Assembly: GCF_023343835.1 (NCBI RefSeq)
Contig: NC_064436.1
Location: forward strand, 50,629,883-50,693,882
Direction of reading: 5' to 3'
DNA: 64,000 bases
Source: Lagopus muta
Taxonomy: Eukaryota > Chordata > Aves > Galliformes > Phasianidae
In this document: piece after piece, positions 11,496-24,970 of the stretch
Layout: every line of letters begins with the position of its first letter
Position numbering within the stretch: the stretch's first letter is position 1
Made by a program: the position numbers and the translations under genes
The notes under the pieces: model-generated
Seen by the model: the letters and a program-made list of their open reading frames with translations, nothing else
Database searches by the model: none
What the model was told of the DNA's origin: nothing

Positions 11496-11517
11496 GGGGT
11501 GGGGGGGGAGGGAGGGG
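11496..11517 (+). repeat. G-rich run, possible quadruplex
   Basis: Runs of 4, 8, 3 and 4 G are separated by single T or A bases. This meets the simple four-tract quadruplex pattern with one-base loops. It lies 550 bp past the LTR. Confidence 0.55.
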
Positions 11518-14087
11518 AGTAGAGGGAGTGTAGAATGGAAGCTTTGCAAAGTTTTCTTCATGGTTCACATGATTTTCGCATGTCCTTCTTTCCTTGCAAT
11601 TCCACTGCACATGGATTTAATCTACAGCTTATTTAATAAAAACAGTCCTGCTATTTTAGTCCTTACAATTGCATGGTGTAGCAGAAATGGGCTTGAAGCA
11701 GTGATTGATCAGCTGGTGGGAAGGCAGGGCCAACTCAAGGGAGCTCAGGTGCATGCAATGCACCTGTGGAGCATTTTAACAATGAAGCCAGGAGCCACCC
11801 CTTCCCAGACCTCATTTAAGGGTTGACAGTGGAGACTAGGGTATCTCTATGGAAATCCCTGCCTACCTGCAGCGTTCCAAAGGTAAGCGAATTTTCTACC
11901 TTTGCTTTTGCATCTACAGCTACTGTATTTGGGCTTGCCTTCATTTGCTGAAGCCACAGACTTCGCCACCCTGCTATTATTGCTGTACTTTCCATCACAT
12001 TATATCATTACATACGGTTAAATATATGATTACTTCTTTGATAACATTTATGTTAAGTTTGCTACTTGTTTATACTAGAAAATCATTGCAATTTCTGACA
12101 CTGAAGAGGAATAGGGATGTAGACTGCAGATATGCATGTCATTTTTAGGAGGCAAACGTCCATTTATTTTATTTCACTTGAGTTCTGATGTCTTAGGGAG
12201 CTTTAGTACTTGCTTAGCCCATCTGATTTTGTGTGCTTCATGTTTTTGATCCTGTTTTGTATTGTAGACTATGAGGCATCCTGATCTTTAGGTTGGCGTC
12301 AGCATAGGCTCCCATTCTGCTTCTTTACATGATGTATTCTTGATTTGCTGTTTTAATTTATAACTCAAACTTTAGCCATGTTTTCTTTTAGATCTCGTAG
12401 TGTCTTTGGCTGTTGTTTCTGACTTGATTTGCAGATGTCTGTTACAGTCAAACTCACTTGATTAAGCTTGTTTTAACATTCGTTGTATGTCCTGGTAGAG
12501 ATCTTCTCAGATTTTTCTTATGGAGACAGGGATTTCACTGAACTGAGCAAGAAAGGAACAGGTTAAATTTGCACGTATAAGTGTTACATATAGGCATATG
12601 GTTCTGTAACCCATTTCTGTGAAGGCCCCTGAAATTTTGCATATTTACATTTATAGTCCACAGCAAATCAGAAAACAATCTAAAGTAAATGCACTAATAT
12701 TTGCCTTTTAAAGTTATTTTACTTCAGTGACTTAATGATTCTATAATATGTATTGTGCCTTGTAATAAGAAAATGCAATTTCTTGCAAATTATACCTTTG
12801 GTTACATAAACAGGAAAGCTTTTTCTTTCAGAACTTAATTAGCATTGGCTTGTCCAGTACGGCAGAATATTTAAGAACTAATAGCTCAGGATAAATTGAG
12901 GTTTGCTGTATGTATGAGTTTTATAACTTGTCATTTTCTCTGCTATCTACATTTCCAATATGTTCCATTTAAAAGTTAATGTGTTTGTATTTCACTAGTT
13001 TTGTTTTATATGTTTATTCAAATTACAGCATGATTGAAATATAATTTCTTCAGACAGGCATTAGCCATTAGCATTTAGCTTTACTGTGCCTTAGCTGTTT
13101 ACATCTGTGATTGGTGTCCTGCACTTAAATTTGCTTTTGGGTGCATTTATTTATTTGATAACTGTTTATTTGTTCAGCTGCACAGGAACTGTTCAAGCTC
13201 ATTAGATGATAAATACCACAGATTGCATATAGTAGACCTAAGTTCTTCCTAGGTAAAACATGCTTTCAGATGAGATTCCTCACAGGATTTTCTTCCAGGC
13301 AAAGCCAGGTTTCATGGGTTATTACACAACTCTCATGTAGGTGACTACCAGTCTTGGCTAGCTTGTTGATTGAAACAACAGTATGCTTTATCCAGTCAAC
13401 AGCCTTCACGATTTGTTCCTTTTTTGTCACTTTTTAATCCAATATAGAACAGCTTGTGTGGGTGAATCGTTTTTGAAAGTGCTGGTATGAGTTCTGTTCT
13501 AAGATCTTTAACACTACTGTACAGAAAAATGAAATCTGTAAAATAATAAAAAAAAAACACGCACCATTTTCTTTGAAAGCATTTTTAACTCTTAACAACA
13601 AAATAGAAGTGAATTCCAATTCATTGTTTTTTTTTCCTCTGAGCTTTTAAAGAAATCTTAGTAGCTTCAGTTTTCTATGAATTTTAGATATTAGCAACTG
13701 AGTTTCATTTAGAAAGTTTATGTTCTACAGTTTAAATCTCAGTGGAGAGAAGTTACAAACTGTGACATATTTTTAAAGACCTTTTGCTAAAGGCTTGCTT
13801 TCCTACAAATTATGTACATCATTGCAGTGTTAAGTTCTCAATGCAAGATGATTGTGCATTTTTAAAATATCAATTGGAAAAAAAAATTTCCCACATATGA
13901 CTGAATTCATTAAAAATACGTATTTAGGATACCACCTTTTGCTATCAGAATTTGTCAAAACAACCTGGCAGAATTCAGCAATGTATTTCTATTGAAAGTC
14001 AACAGCTATGAATCTCTCATTCACTTGCAAAACAAAACCTTAATTTGTTATGGCCAATAATGAAGAAGATATCACAGTGGATCTTAC

Positions 14088-14240
14088 ATTACTGCAATTC
14101 TCTGCCAGTTTATCTCTTGTTGAATCTTCTGTGGCTATCTCCTCTTTCTCGTAACTCCTTCGGTTCAAAAAATAATTATTGTTGTTGTTTAAATTTCCTA
14201 ATGCATACTGGGCATTATTATCCAAACTTAGGTCTTGCAA
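14088..14240 (-). other. Possible exon, minus strand (51 codons)
   Basis: On the minus strand a T-rich stretch ending TTTAACTTTAG precedes an open segment that ends at AAT followed by GTAAGA. The 153 bases are in phase 0 at both ends. The peptide is polar and charged (RRSYEKEEIATEDSTRDKL) with a run of five Asn. The acceptor is moderate and the donor is fair. Nothing identifies a parent gene and no neighbouring exon was confirmed, so it may be chance. Confidence 0.2.
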
Positions 14241-14713
14241 CTAAAGTTAAATTAACTAAAGTTAACTAACTCTGAGTTGGAGCTCACTTTCCTGTTTCTT
14301 TTCGGAGTGACACTTTAAATGGAAAGCACTTATAGCCAACCTCTAGTCAACTGTACGAGGGTATTGGGGTGATTGCCTTTTTTTGGATATTTACTTTAAG
14401 CAGAATATTCCTCTTCAGGTGGATTGGAGATTCCATGTAGTTTGGCTTTCTTGACTTTTCAAACCTTGAAATTCATGCAGCCAGATATTGGATCTGTGTT
14501 AGAATCTAGCATGGTATGTAACCAAAACAAAACAAGTAAAAAAAGGAAATAGATAAAGTATGTAGTCTGTAGTATCCCGTATTTGTCACCAATCACTAAC
14601 CTTGATTGCTAATGCACTTTGTTACTTTGGTTTTCATCTGAAAATAAATTGAGATGTTTTACAAATAAATGAAGTAATTATTTCATTTGGTGTTCCTTCT
14701 CAAATTTTTGGTG

Positions 14714-14757
14714 GTTTTTTTTTGTTTGTTTGTTTTTTGTTTTTTTTTTTTCTTTTT
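14714..14757. repeat. T/TTTG-rich microsatellite
   Basis: T runs interspersed with TTTG units (GTTTGTTTG). This is simple sequence with no gene content. Confidence 0.8.
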
Positions 14758-17700
14758 AAGTAAACATTTTAATAGACAACTGCAGCATTCAATCTTTTCC
14801 TGATTGCCCTTTAAGTAAAAACCATGAGTAGAAATGAAATGTTGCTGTAGATAACTTAATTGACTCTTTCTATTGCTTGCTTCCTCACTACCTTTGAAGG
14901 TATATTTTTAATTATTTATCAGATAAAGTTTCTGGTCAAACTGTGTTCTCTTGCACTCATGGTCCCATTTTCTTACCACCAATGATGAGGACCTTCTTTA
15001 GCTCTGCCTGTTATCAACTGTTTAGAACTGAAAAATGCACAGTAAAAATTAAATGCAAGGCAGACACCTTATCACCTACAGAAGTACACTGTGTTGCCCA
15101 TTCTTATAAATCTTGTCAGCTTCTTGGATGTTTCTGCCCAACTTTCTATTTCCTAATGTATCATTAGTGAGGAGAACACTAAAAAGTGTATCCCAGCCTT
15201 GTGGCCATGCAAGACACTATCATAAAATGGCAAATTCCTTTTTGTTTTCTTTTGAGTCATCTTTTCACAATTAATGAACTGTGAAAAAAAATTGCTCAGT
15301 AAACAGACACAACCTATGCAGCAGCGTTTATGATTAGATCTTTACTGAAGGACCAGTTTACGTGCCACCTGGATTGCAGAAATCAATTCCTCCTAATGTT
15401 TGTTTTTTTTTTTTTTTTCAATCTATAAAGATAAAATGTCTGCTATGCCAATGGGAGGAAAAGCTCTGACTGCAAGCAAAATTATGTAGGCTTTACTCTG
15501 AGGGGGAAAAAATCTTATTAACATTTATATTTATATCTTCAATTTTCAGACAATAGTTTTAGCTTTATTTGGAGGCTGAAGTACCTTTCTGATTTAATAA
15601 CAAGTGTACACCAGAAACTGTTCTCTTTTCCAGAAACAGAACTTTGCCATGTGTTTCTTGAAATAACTGATATATAGTTTTATTCATAAAAATTAATCTA
15701 TAATTCAATTTCTTTTACAATCAGTTGATTCAAGATAACTGACAACTGAATGAACTGTGATAAAGCTTTACTCTGTAATGTACCTAACACAATTAGCATT
15801 TGGTATATTTCATTGTAGGGAAAAATCTGTTTATGTTATTTTTTTTTATGCCAAATGTTTCCTCTTTTGTTCCTTGACACTTGTATACTCTTGATTTTCA
15901 GTTGTGGTACTCCAGGCTTCAGGGGAAAGGAGAAACTTCTCTAATTTATTGGATACTTCCCTAGATGTTTAAAGGTGTGCCTCTTAAAAGTCTTTTCAGG
16001 GTAAGAGCAACTGGTTTGACAGCAATAAAGGTTCCCAGAAAAGTTGCATCTGCATGGAAAAGAGCAGGGTCATTTTACTCTGATCTACAGTTTAGTTCAG
16101 GCCCCCAAAGGTTAATGTCCGGTACATTAGACGTGTTATAATTGAACTGTTGAGAAACAAATTAAAATGTTAATGAACTATCTTCCCTTTGGAAGTAAAC
16201 TCTGGGTTTCTTATTATCAGCACTGCTAGCATTCTTGGTCTTATTTTCTAATCTATGCTTAATGGCTCTCTCTTGGTGTATCTAATTTTACATAATTAAT
16301 GTGCACGTAAAATGACCCTTGTAAATATTTTGTGCTTATATGCCACATGCTGAATAATGCAGGCAAGCTATTATAGTTGCTGAAGTTTACTCCTTGTAGT
16401 TTCCTGATCTCAGAACATGGTGCTAAAATGGAGATGTGAGTGACAAAGGTGCTGGCCAACTCACTTTGAGGCATGTAACCCAGAAACAATGGGAAAATTC
16501 TGAAGGGCAAAAAGATGAACTACAGGTTTTGTTTGGTTGATTTCCCCATATCAAAGCAGTTTGGTAAATAAGAAATTGCAGAATTTTCAACTGCCAAATC
16601 TGGCTGCTAAACAGAAATATCTTTCAATGCTACTTACATTTTTAACATCCAAATGTGTTCCAGGTTGCATTTATGGCTACTTACCAAGGCAGAACTTGCC
16701 CATGCTTATCATGTCTAGTGAAGTTACAAAGTAGAGATTTTAAGATTAAAGATAAAATTTCTATCTCGTTGAAATTCTGCTGAGCAACTCTTGAAAGAGC
16801 AAGCTCTCCTTTCGGCTTTAAATGTGGGCAGAACTCCCAGGAAAAAAAAAAAATAAAAAAGAAATACCAGGTCACTAGCCAGATATTGTTTGTGTTAGTG
16901 AATAGAACATTTCTTCTTTTCATCTAGCCATCTTTACTCTGACATGCAGGTTGCTGGCTTAAAACTGTCATATCTGAGGACTGTGATTAAAGAAAAATAT
17001 TTCCTTACCTCATTCTGTTGCTATTTCTTTGTGTTTATTTCTGCTCCCCTTGTAAGCCTTAGTGTGTTTAAAGGACTTCCAGTGAGGCAGGTCAGGGTGA
17101 CTCAGCCCTCACTCTCAGAAAATAGGTACTGTGAGAGTTTCTTTTGTTTAACAGTTCATTTTTAATAAGCTGGTTTCCAGCTGCAGTGTGTTTCATGGAA
17201 ATCAGTGACAGTCTTTCTTTTTTTCTTGCTGAAGCAAGAAAGAGCTTGCTCATCAGAATTCTGTAGCAGTTCGCTTTTTCAATCTCTTCATTTATCACCT
17301 GCCACGGGAAATTACATAAAGGTTGAATCTAGGTTCACGCAGCAATCTGGCAGCTAGGATGCCTTATTTTGATACATTTTTCTGCACCAATTCAAATAAA
17401 AAGGATTTCTAAAATAGAGGAAGAAGTCAAGTAAATATGGATTCAAATTAATTCTAGCAAAACTTGGGGAGTCCTGGCTATGACAAAACTAAGTTAAATG
17501 ATGGTCTGCTGTTACAGGTAATATAAAAAATGAGCAAAAGAGATGCCAACCAGACTTTTGTGTGCTTGTATGTGCACATTTGTTAATAGAAGTACTAAGT
17601 AATTATATTTTATGTCTCAGCCTTTCATGTACCCCTCCAAGGTGCAGTGCCTTTTCTGCTGTTGTTGATGGTTTTCAAAACTGCTGTTGTGACCTTGTGT

Positions 17701-18044
17701 TTAGCGTGATGACAGGTTTGCTGTCTAAACCACATGGATGGTGTTCCTGAGGAATATCAGCCTGGTCTCTAGTACTAGTTCCACTTCTTCCCACCTCTCC
17801 ACACGCTGTAGGATGTACAGAAAGTGGAGATTCCTCCACTCATTATTTCTTTAGGCAGAGTACTATACTTAGGACCTGTCTGTTCTATTTGAAAGGGCCT
17901 CAGAACAGAGTTACTAAAACACTGATGGGACAAACATTAGTAAAAAAAATTTTTTAAATATATTTGCTTTAAACAGAGGTACAGGGGTGGATTACGGGTA
18001 CCATCAATGTGTTTCTGTCTTCATTTCTGTTCTTTGTTTCCCTC

Positions 18045-18310
18045 TCTCCAAAGAGGAGACTGCTCAGCTTCTCTGTGTAACCAGTGCCAGTGCTTCATCA
18101 CCTGTACAACACAGAAGTGCATCCTGAAGTTCAGAGGGAACCTTCTGTGTTCTGGCTTGTGCCCATTGCCTCTGGTCCTGGCACTGGACATCACTGGAAA
18201 TAGCATGACCTTGTGTTCTTTTCATCCTCCTTTCAGGTATTTATCTGCACTGATAAGATCAGTCTGAGCCTCCTTTTCTCAAGCTGAACTGCCCATGCTC
18301 ATCCAACAGA
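18045..18310 (-). mobile_element. Old CR1 LINE fragment (-)
   Basis: Read on the minus strand, the block keeps CR1 ORF2 C-terminal text: RTRGNGHKPEHRRFPLNFR, and VMKHWHWLHREAEQSP in place of the usual ...TEHWNRLP. At the right is a decayed match to the CR1 segment for [13 protein letters not shown] (TTTTCTCAAGCTGAACTG on +). It has no 3' tail and is strongly diverged, so it is old. Confidence 0.65.
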
Positions 18311-19844
18311 TGCTACAGTTCCTTAATTATCCTACATTAGACTCTTCTCAGCATGTCATCTCTTTTATACTGTGAACTCCTGTTTTTAGAGTGTCAGAAC
18401 ATAATTTTCTGTTGACCTATGTGAGTCTGTAAGATAGAAAAGTTGTTAACAATCACTAGTGGGTTATTTTGTTATTAAGCAAAGGAGAAGAGTTAAATAC
18501 ACTACACTAAATCCCTCCCTTCCTCTTGAATTTCCCTGCCTTCTGAAAGCAGAAGCTGTTTGTGAAACAGTGGAAATGAAATTTTGTTGTGGAAATTTGG
18601 CTTCAATTCTCTATATAAATGTTATATTGTCCTGAAGCCTTAGAAAAGAACAGTTAATTAATCAGTAGTTGAACACAAAACTATTTCAACATTTTCTGAA
18701 TTATAATTTCATATTTAAGCTTCAGTTAAGTACGTACTTAATTTGGAAAAAAATAAATAAATAAAAAGGATTTCCAAGGTCTTTTCTTTAACCAGGCAAA
18801 TCAATACAAATCAGACATTGAATCTGAATCTAAGTCAAATATTGATCCTGTTTACCAAAATGAAATCATCTTCATTATTGACATGGAAGTGCTAAATAAC
18901 TTGCTATTCACCGTAAACTACAAAGAATTTCATTAGCATCCTATTAAAATTAGTTCAAGAGAAAAATGAAATAGGCTTATCTAGGAATTCTATTAATTCA
19001 ACCTAATAAAATTCATCCTAACAACTTGAAGATCTACTGATAATTTAGTTGTGTTGGTTTGATTCTCTATAGTAGTTGCACTAGGGAACATTTTTCTCTT
19101 CTGGTGCCTTGAAATAGCTGGTCTAATGTGAATGAGACCTGAACAAGGAGCAGTCTTGATAGGAAATGACACTTCAGCAGGGAAAAAATAATGCTTTAGC
19201 CTTTGGAAGGCATTTTAGTGAAGAATTGAAGCTGATATATATTGCTGTATTTTGCTTATCTGATGAGTGCTTTCTTTGTGTGCACCTTTCAAACCTTACA
19301 GGAAGAGCTGTATAAAATTATGAAAGATTGTTTCCTCTGAATATGGTTGCTGTCAAGATTCAATTGATTTTATTTTGAAGGGTTATTTTAAAATTAATAT
19401 TTTCAACCTTATGCTGAAGAATTGAAGATAATTGAGACACTTGGAAATTCAGTCTTTCAAACAGCTCGTTGCCTTTTCTTTTAACTCTAACAAAGATTTT
19501 TTTAAGCTCAACAGAGGCAACCAACTCATGTAGAGTGGAAGAGAATTGTTACTAAAATTTATCTGCTGTATAGAAACAAAAGCAACTGCAGAGTAAAGAA
19601 GGTCATTTACTGCTAATACAAACAATGCAGACTTTATCCATTTCCCATGGCTAATTTGGGTGCTAGACAGAACTAATGTTTTCTTTTTTAGCTTTTACTT
19701 AATAATACATCACTGTTATTAGTAAATATATTTCCCATCTACTGAGTTTCTTGACCATACAAAGGGTTAATGAATGTGAAATTCTGTCAGGGGATTCAGC
19801 TAATATCTTCTTCCTTTCCTCTTGATCGAACTAATAAGCCATGG
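18311..19844. other. No supported gene
   Basis: AT-rich DNA between a CR1 fragment and a mariner copy. Nothing recognisable seen. Confidence 0.45.
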
Positions 19845-20280
19845 GAGCTGCTCTGAAAGTAATACCTCCTTTTGTATTATGTTGGCCCACTACATCAGAG
19901 ATAGATGTTCCAGTTGAAGTAGAACCATCCTGCCAATATTCCATTACATTTTGTTGCTGTGTGACAGACAGCTGTGGAGGGGCACTCTGACAAAATGGCA
20001 TCTGACATGGAAGTGCATATGGAGTAAAGATGTGTCATTGAATTTCTTCATGCAGGAAAAAATTGCACCCACTGACATTCACTAATGCTTACTGAACATT
20101 TATGGAGACTAACCAGTGGATAAGATCACAGTGAGGTAAGGGGTGGTGTGTTCCAGCAGTGGCAGTGGTGGTGTGAAAGACAAGCTATGTTTCAGACAGC
20201 CATGAAAACATGTATGAGTGCAGCATGCAGGCTCTTGTTGATTGCAGGTGAAAAGGCATAGTAATGCTGATTATTACGTT
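19845..20280 (+). mobile_element. Mariner copy, left part (split by CR1)
   Basis: It starts with the terminal repeat GAGCTGCTCTGAAAGTAATA and carries the degraded transposase N-terminal region. It stops at TTACGTT, where a CR1 element interrupts it; the mariner resumes at 20636. The structure is the same as the copy at 2606. Confidence 0.85.
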
Positions 20281-20635
20281 CATAGAATCATAGAATGGTT
20301 ATGGTTGGAAGGGACCTTTAAGATCTCCTAATTCCAACCCCTATGTTCCCTCTAGAGGGAGGGACGCCTCCCTTTAGACCGGGTTGCTCAAAGTCCCATC
20401 CAGTATGGCTTTGAATACTTTCAGGGAGGGGGCATTCACAACCTTTCTGGGCAACCTGCTCCACTGTCTCATCACCTTCCCAGTAAAAAATTTCTTCCTG
20501 AGATCTACTCTAAATCTACTCTTCCAGTTTAAAACCATTTTCCCTTGTCCTGTCACGACTTGCCCCTATAAAAAGTCCCTTCCCTGCTTTCCTATAAGAC
20601 CTCTTCAGGTACAGAAATGCCAGTATAACGACTCC
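20281..20635 (-). mobile_element. CR1 LINE nested in a mariner copy (-)
   Basis: It begins CATAGAATCATAGAATGG, the reverse complement of the CR1 tail, and runs back into ORF2 C-terminal code (on the minus strand ...RVDLRKKFFTGKVM, WSRLPRKVV). It is flanked by TTACGTT (20274-20280) and TTATGTT (20636-20642), a near-perfect 7-base duplication. CR1 therefore inserted into an existing mariner copy. Confidence 0.9.
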
Positions 20636-20754
20636 TTATGTTGAAAAACAGTGTTTTGTACCTGAGAAATTTCTCTAACAAACAGTGTTGTTGTGGTCTT
20701 TTTTATCTATTACAGATTCCATAGAAATAGGAGGTATTACTTTTGGAGCCACCT
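20636..20754 (+). mobile_element. Mariner copy, right part (after nested CR1)
   Basis: It resumes with TTATGTTGAAAAACAGTG, as in the uninterrupted copies, and ends in the right terminal repeat GGAGGTATTACTTTTGGAGC. Together with 19845-20280 it forms one full-length non-autonomous element. Confidence 0.85.
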
Positions 20755-23700
20755 GTGTAAGTGAAAAACAGAGAAACAAAAAATCTCTAAAATATTAAAT
20801 TTGATAGCACAGGTGTTTAAAACTTTTTAGAAATATGCTTAGACTTATTTTTTCACGTTAAGGCCAAATTATTTCACATGTAGTCTCAACATTTCACATA
20901 TGTTAGAAGATATTCCTTAGGGCAGAAGAAGTCTGTAAGCCTCCAGGAATGGAGGAAGATATTGTGGCAGATAATTATAGAGCAACTGCTTGCAGATTTC
21001 CAGTTATACAAGTATTGGAATGTGCATTCAGGCTGTGTTCATATTTAATAAATCACAGGCAAAAAAAATTGTATTTCACTAAGTCATATGTGAGGAGTTT
21101 TTCATTTAAATTTACTTTAATTGCTTTGTATTTAATGAAGGTGTGATAATGATGTCCCACTATGATTAGATGTACAGATAAGGGTGAGTCATCAATCCTC
21201 AACTCATTCCTGTAGCAAATAGTATCCTGGATAATTTCAAAGTCAAAGAGAAACATTGCACTATACATTCTCCTAGCACACCTCCGTTTTATTCCTTTCA
21301 ATATGAACTTAAAAAGGAGAGTATTCTTGGCAAGTGGACAAGCATTGCCTTATTAATGCTGTATAGGAAAGAGAGGAGAAACAGCTATTAGAAGAGAAGG
21401 TATGCATTCCACCATATGGATTTTAATGCTTTAATTATATTGTTCTCTTTCTTTTTATGGCAACTTTTAGTGATGATAATTTTTCAACTAATTAAAGACC
21501 AGCTGGTACTTAACAAGCTAGGCATCCAATTAGGAATCCAGAACCTGGTAAACAACCTTTACTGCCAGCCAGCTAGTTGAATCACCTCCTGTCACTGGCA
21601 GGAAGTCTTTTTGTAGTTGTTTTATAAATGCATGTTTCAGTCATGTTGACTAGCTCTGCTGAATGTTGTTCTTTGAGACCAGCACAAGAACTTGATGTCA
21701 TGTTCACTTCTTAGTTTTTTTGGAGCAGTCTGCAATAACTTGTGTCTTTTTTTTTTGTTTTTTTTTTTTAGTTTAATAACAGTTAAAATAAACTTCTTCA
21801 GAAAAAATGGTAAAACAGGTATTTCCAGAATGCAGAAAGCAGTTTGCCTACAATGACTTCTTAATGTTCTTAATAGCATCACTTCTCTAAATATCATTAT
21901 TTCAGATTGAAGTCTCATTTTTCTATGCTATCTTAACTGTACAGACCATATAAATTCAGAGCGTGTTTATTCTGCCTGGGGTCACAGAGTGAGTAAATAA
22001 TCCATGTATGCATTATCTTGATTTTGTTTATAAAAAGTAATTGCTACAGAACTCTTTAGGACCAAATGCTATGAAAAAAGAAACCTCTGTAACTTGTCCT
22101 TAATGTTTTTGTTCACTGATTACTCAAAAATAATTATGCTTAGTTATGAATTTACTGACAGAAAACGGTGAGAGGGAAGGAAATGTGCTGATTTCAGGTA
22201 GGATAGCCATTAGAATTGACTAGTGAATGCTAAGGTGCAAGTCATAGGTTTTGGTAAATGCAAGGTGATTCATGCTGAATGTCTGAATGGTTGCTGTTCC
22301 ATGAAGTCCCCTTCTAGGCCACACAGGTAATGCTCATAATAAGCATTATGAGCTTCCGTTTAATGTAAACCATTCTGAAAATATTAGTATCTATCAAAAT
22401 AATAATAAAAGTGTAGCTACAAAATGAAATTGACAGCTTTTTCACAGACCAAATGCCTGCTTAACTAATATTGATAAAAGAAAGCACTGCTAGCAGATCT
22501 AAGGGAAGAGCACAGACATTTTACAAGGAAGAAGCAGAAGCTGTGGGATATCTTGGTTAAGGAGGAGGGGAAGAAAGGCATTTGTAAAGGAACAACATGA
22601 GAATTTCTATAGACATGATACATGAGGATTTATATTTCATAGTTTTAGTGATAAGAAATTAGTCATGTGTTCACAGCAGGCTGACAGCTCCAGATGTTAA
22701 GGTTTCCTACTGAATTGATAGCTGATTGTTGTGGCAGCCTTTGCTCTTTGCCTTTGTTCTTGCTTTGTACTCTGTCAGCATATGGGAAGGAAAGGTAAAC
22801 TTCAGTGCTGTGGGTGAAAAGTATTTCTGTCAGTGTAGATGCATAAGAAGTTTTTAAGTGATTTTAAAAAATAAATCTGTATCTAGTTCTTGATGACAGG
22901 AGAGCTCTATGCCGAAAGTATTATTAGCTCAGTCTAAAAGTTTAGGAGGATCAGATGCTACTGTGAAAATATCCATTCTATGATTCTTTGATTTGTTTTC
23001 AAAATTGAGAGTATTTAGTTACTTTGGAGAGTGGTGGAGGTACTTCTGTGTGTTTTTACAGGGAATTGTAGATTTTAGCGGTAGGATTAGGAGATGTCAG
23101 AAGGAATAATGATGGAAATCACGGCCAAAAGTGTAAGATTAGGAAGTTTCCCAGACTCCAAATTTCAGCTAAAAGCCTGTCTTACCTGCATTCACTCCTT
23201 CCTCCTAAGGAATCTCATTGCTGAAGGAAATTCAAGATCTGCTGTAATTTTACCTCCTTGCTTGCTACTGCACATTTGATTTTGCGTTACCCTGCCTTGC
23301 TTTCCTCTTCTGCTAGTCTTGATCAAAGCGACAGCGTTGCAAGCAAACTCCAGTTGTGTTTATCAGAAATCACCTGGAACCAAGCAGCCTATTCTGCTGT
23401 GTACCCGGGTTATCAACACCCTGCAACAATGATCTCCCAGTTCCTTGCACTGCCTGTGCAGGGAGGTACTGTAGCTGTAGCCTCTTTGCCAAAAGCCTTA
23501 GCTGTTACTGTCTTGCTGAGTTTTCTTGGAACCTTGTTCAATAATAACAGCATAGGAAAAGAAAAACAAAGTGTATTGAAGAAATACCTGTGTAGAAAAC
23601 TGTTATTGGAAAGAGTTTTTCCTTTAAGTTATTTCCATGAATCTGGGATAGTGAAGAGAGAGAGTGATATTAACGACAGAATATACCACAAGCATTATGC

Positions 23701-24970
23701 TGAATTCATGAAACAACACTGAAAATGAATTGGTAGTTAATGAAACATTTCTGGTGGTTTGGATTAGATTAAAACTGAAATCAAGGTGTATTCTTCAGAG
23801 CTGAGTTTGAGGCGTCTCAAAAGCTTTTTGACAGCATTCTTTTCAGAGCTGTTTCTGTGAATGACATCGTTTTAACCCAAATGAAAGTATTTTGAGCTTA
23901 TGTGAGACATTCATAGCATTAGTGGTACAGAGTATTGTGAATTTAAGCAGCTGTTTTGTGAAGTTAAATAACTTGGCCGTTTCTCAATACTTTTTTCAAA
24001 GAGTTGATGAGCTTAGCATACCTTATGGATGGACTTCCAGCAACATTGTTTTGATTCTTTTTCTTCTGTAAATTAAGCCCAATAAAAATGTTTGAAACTG
24101 TGTCCAGTGCTTTCACTATAAATACCTACTTAAAAGAACATAGAAGCGTTAAATATTTCAGTGTTTTGCTATCTGATTAAAAGTAAAAATGTGATATCTT
24201 TTTTTTTTTTTTTTTCTATGTAAAGTGACCACATAAGATTGAAAATATGCGTTTGTTTGGCTCTTAATGTTTTTTATTTTATCTGTGGGAAATCCTTCTA
24301 TTTAGGAGTGAAATTTTATTATCATTTATATTGCGGCATTACGTTTAAAATGTGCAAATAAGCAGAAGAATGGGAGGAAATCAGTCGTAATCTTTATTGA
24401 CAGTAGAATTCAGCGTTATAGAGATGCTAACGTTGCTCTCTAGTAGAGTCAAATGCAGTCAGTTTACTGGCAGTGAGATGGTTAACTCCTATCAATTTTT
24501 AAGTATGTCTGACATGAGACTGTAGAATTGAAAAGAGCTTCCTGTTTTATCAAGTCCAGCCTCTCTGCCTTTTTCTGAGACAGAACTTCTTCCAGAATCA
24601 AATTTTAAATGAGCAAGAAATATAAGTAATGACTTAAAGATCTTAAAAACCACCAGGAACACAGTGGATGTGACTTCTGTTGTAGGTAATCTCCAGCGCC
24701 TCCTGCTGCAGGAGAGCAAGAGGAGGGGAATCCTGGAGTCTGTGATTTTATCTTCTGGCATGAGGTTCATCCTCAAGCTGCAAACACAAAGTGGGTTTCA
24801 GCCTTCCCCCACCTTTTTAAATACTCATGTACAGGAGTTTACTGCTTTGTGCAGATTAGTGGAGGAACAAGTTTGTGTCCAAACTGCATGTACAGCTTTC
24901 ATAGCTTCTGATTTGCTTTCCTGGTCCTGATAAAAATCTTTATAGAAAATTATAGAAACTGTATTACATA
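20755..24970. other. No supported gene
   Basis: AT-rich DNA. It contains a perfect 9-base inverted repeat (22332-22353), a short ATTCTATGATTCTTT near 22976 that resembles a bare CR1 tail, and a long chance-like open frame at 23258-23722. A GC-richer patch at 24660-24800 is unassigned. Confidence 0.4.
22332..22353. repeat. Perfect inverted repeat, 9-bp arms
   Basis: GCTCATAAT and ATTATGAGC flank a 4-base loop (AAGC). It could form a small hairpin. It has no terminator or microRNA-size stem, so no function is claimed. Confidence 0.5.

Larger units (their letters stand above)
10946..18044. other. No supported gene
   Basis: About 7 kb of AT-rich DNA. It holds a G-rich run (11496-11517), a TTTG/T-rich microsatellite (14714-14757), poly-T runs near 15400 and one possible minus-strand exon (14088-14240). 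No transposon that I recognise is present. Confidence 0.45.

Noticed and set aside
22960..22995. ATTCTATGATTCTTT as a CR1 3' tail
   Set aside because: The sequence before it does not match the CR1 3' UTR, so the tail-like string alone is not enough.
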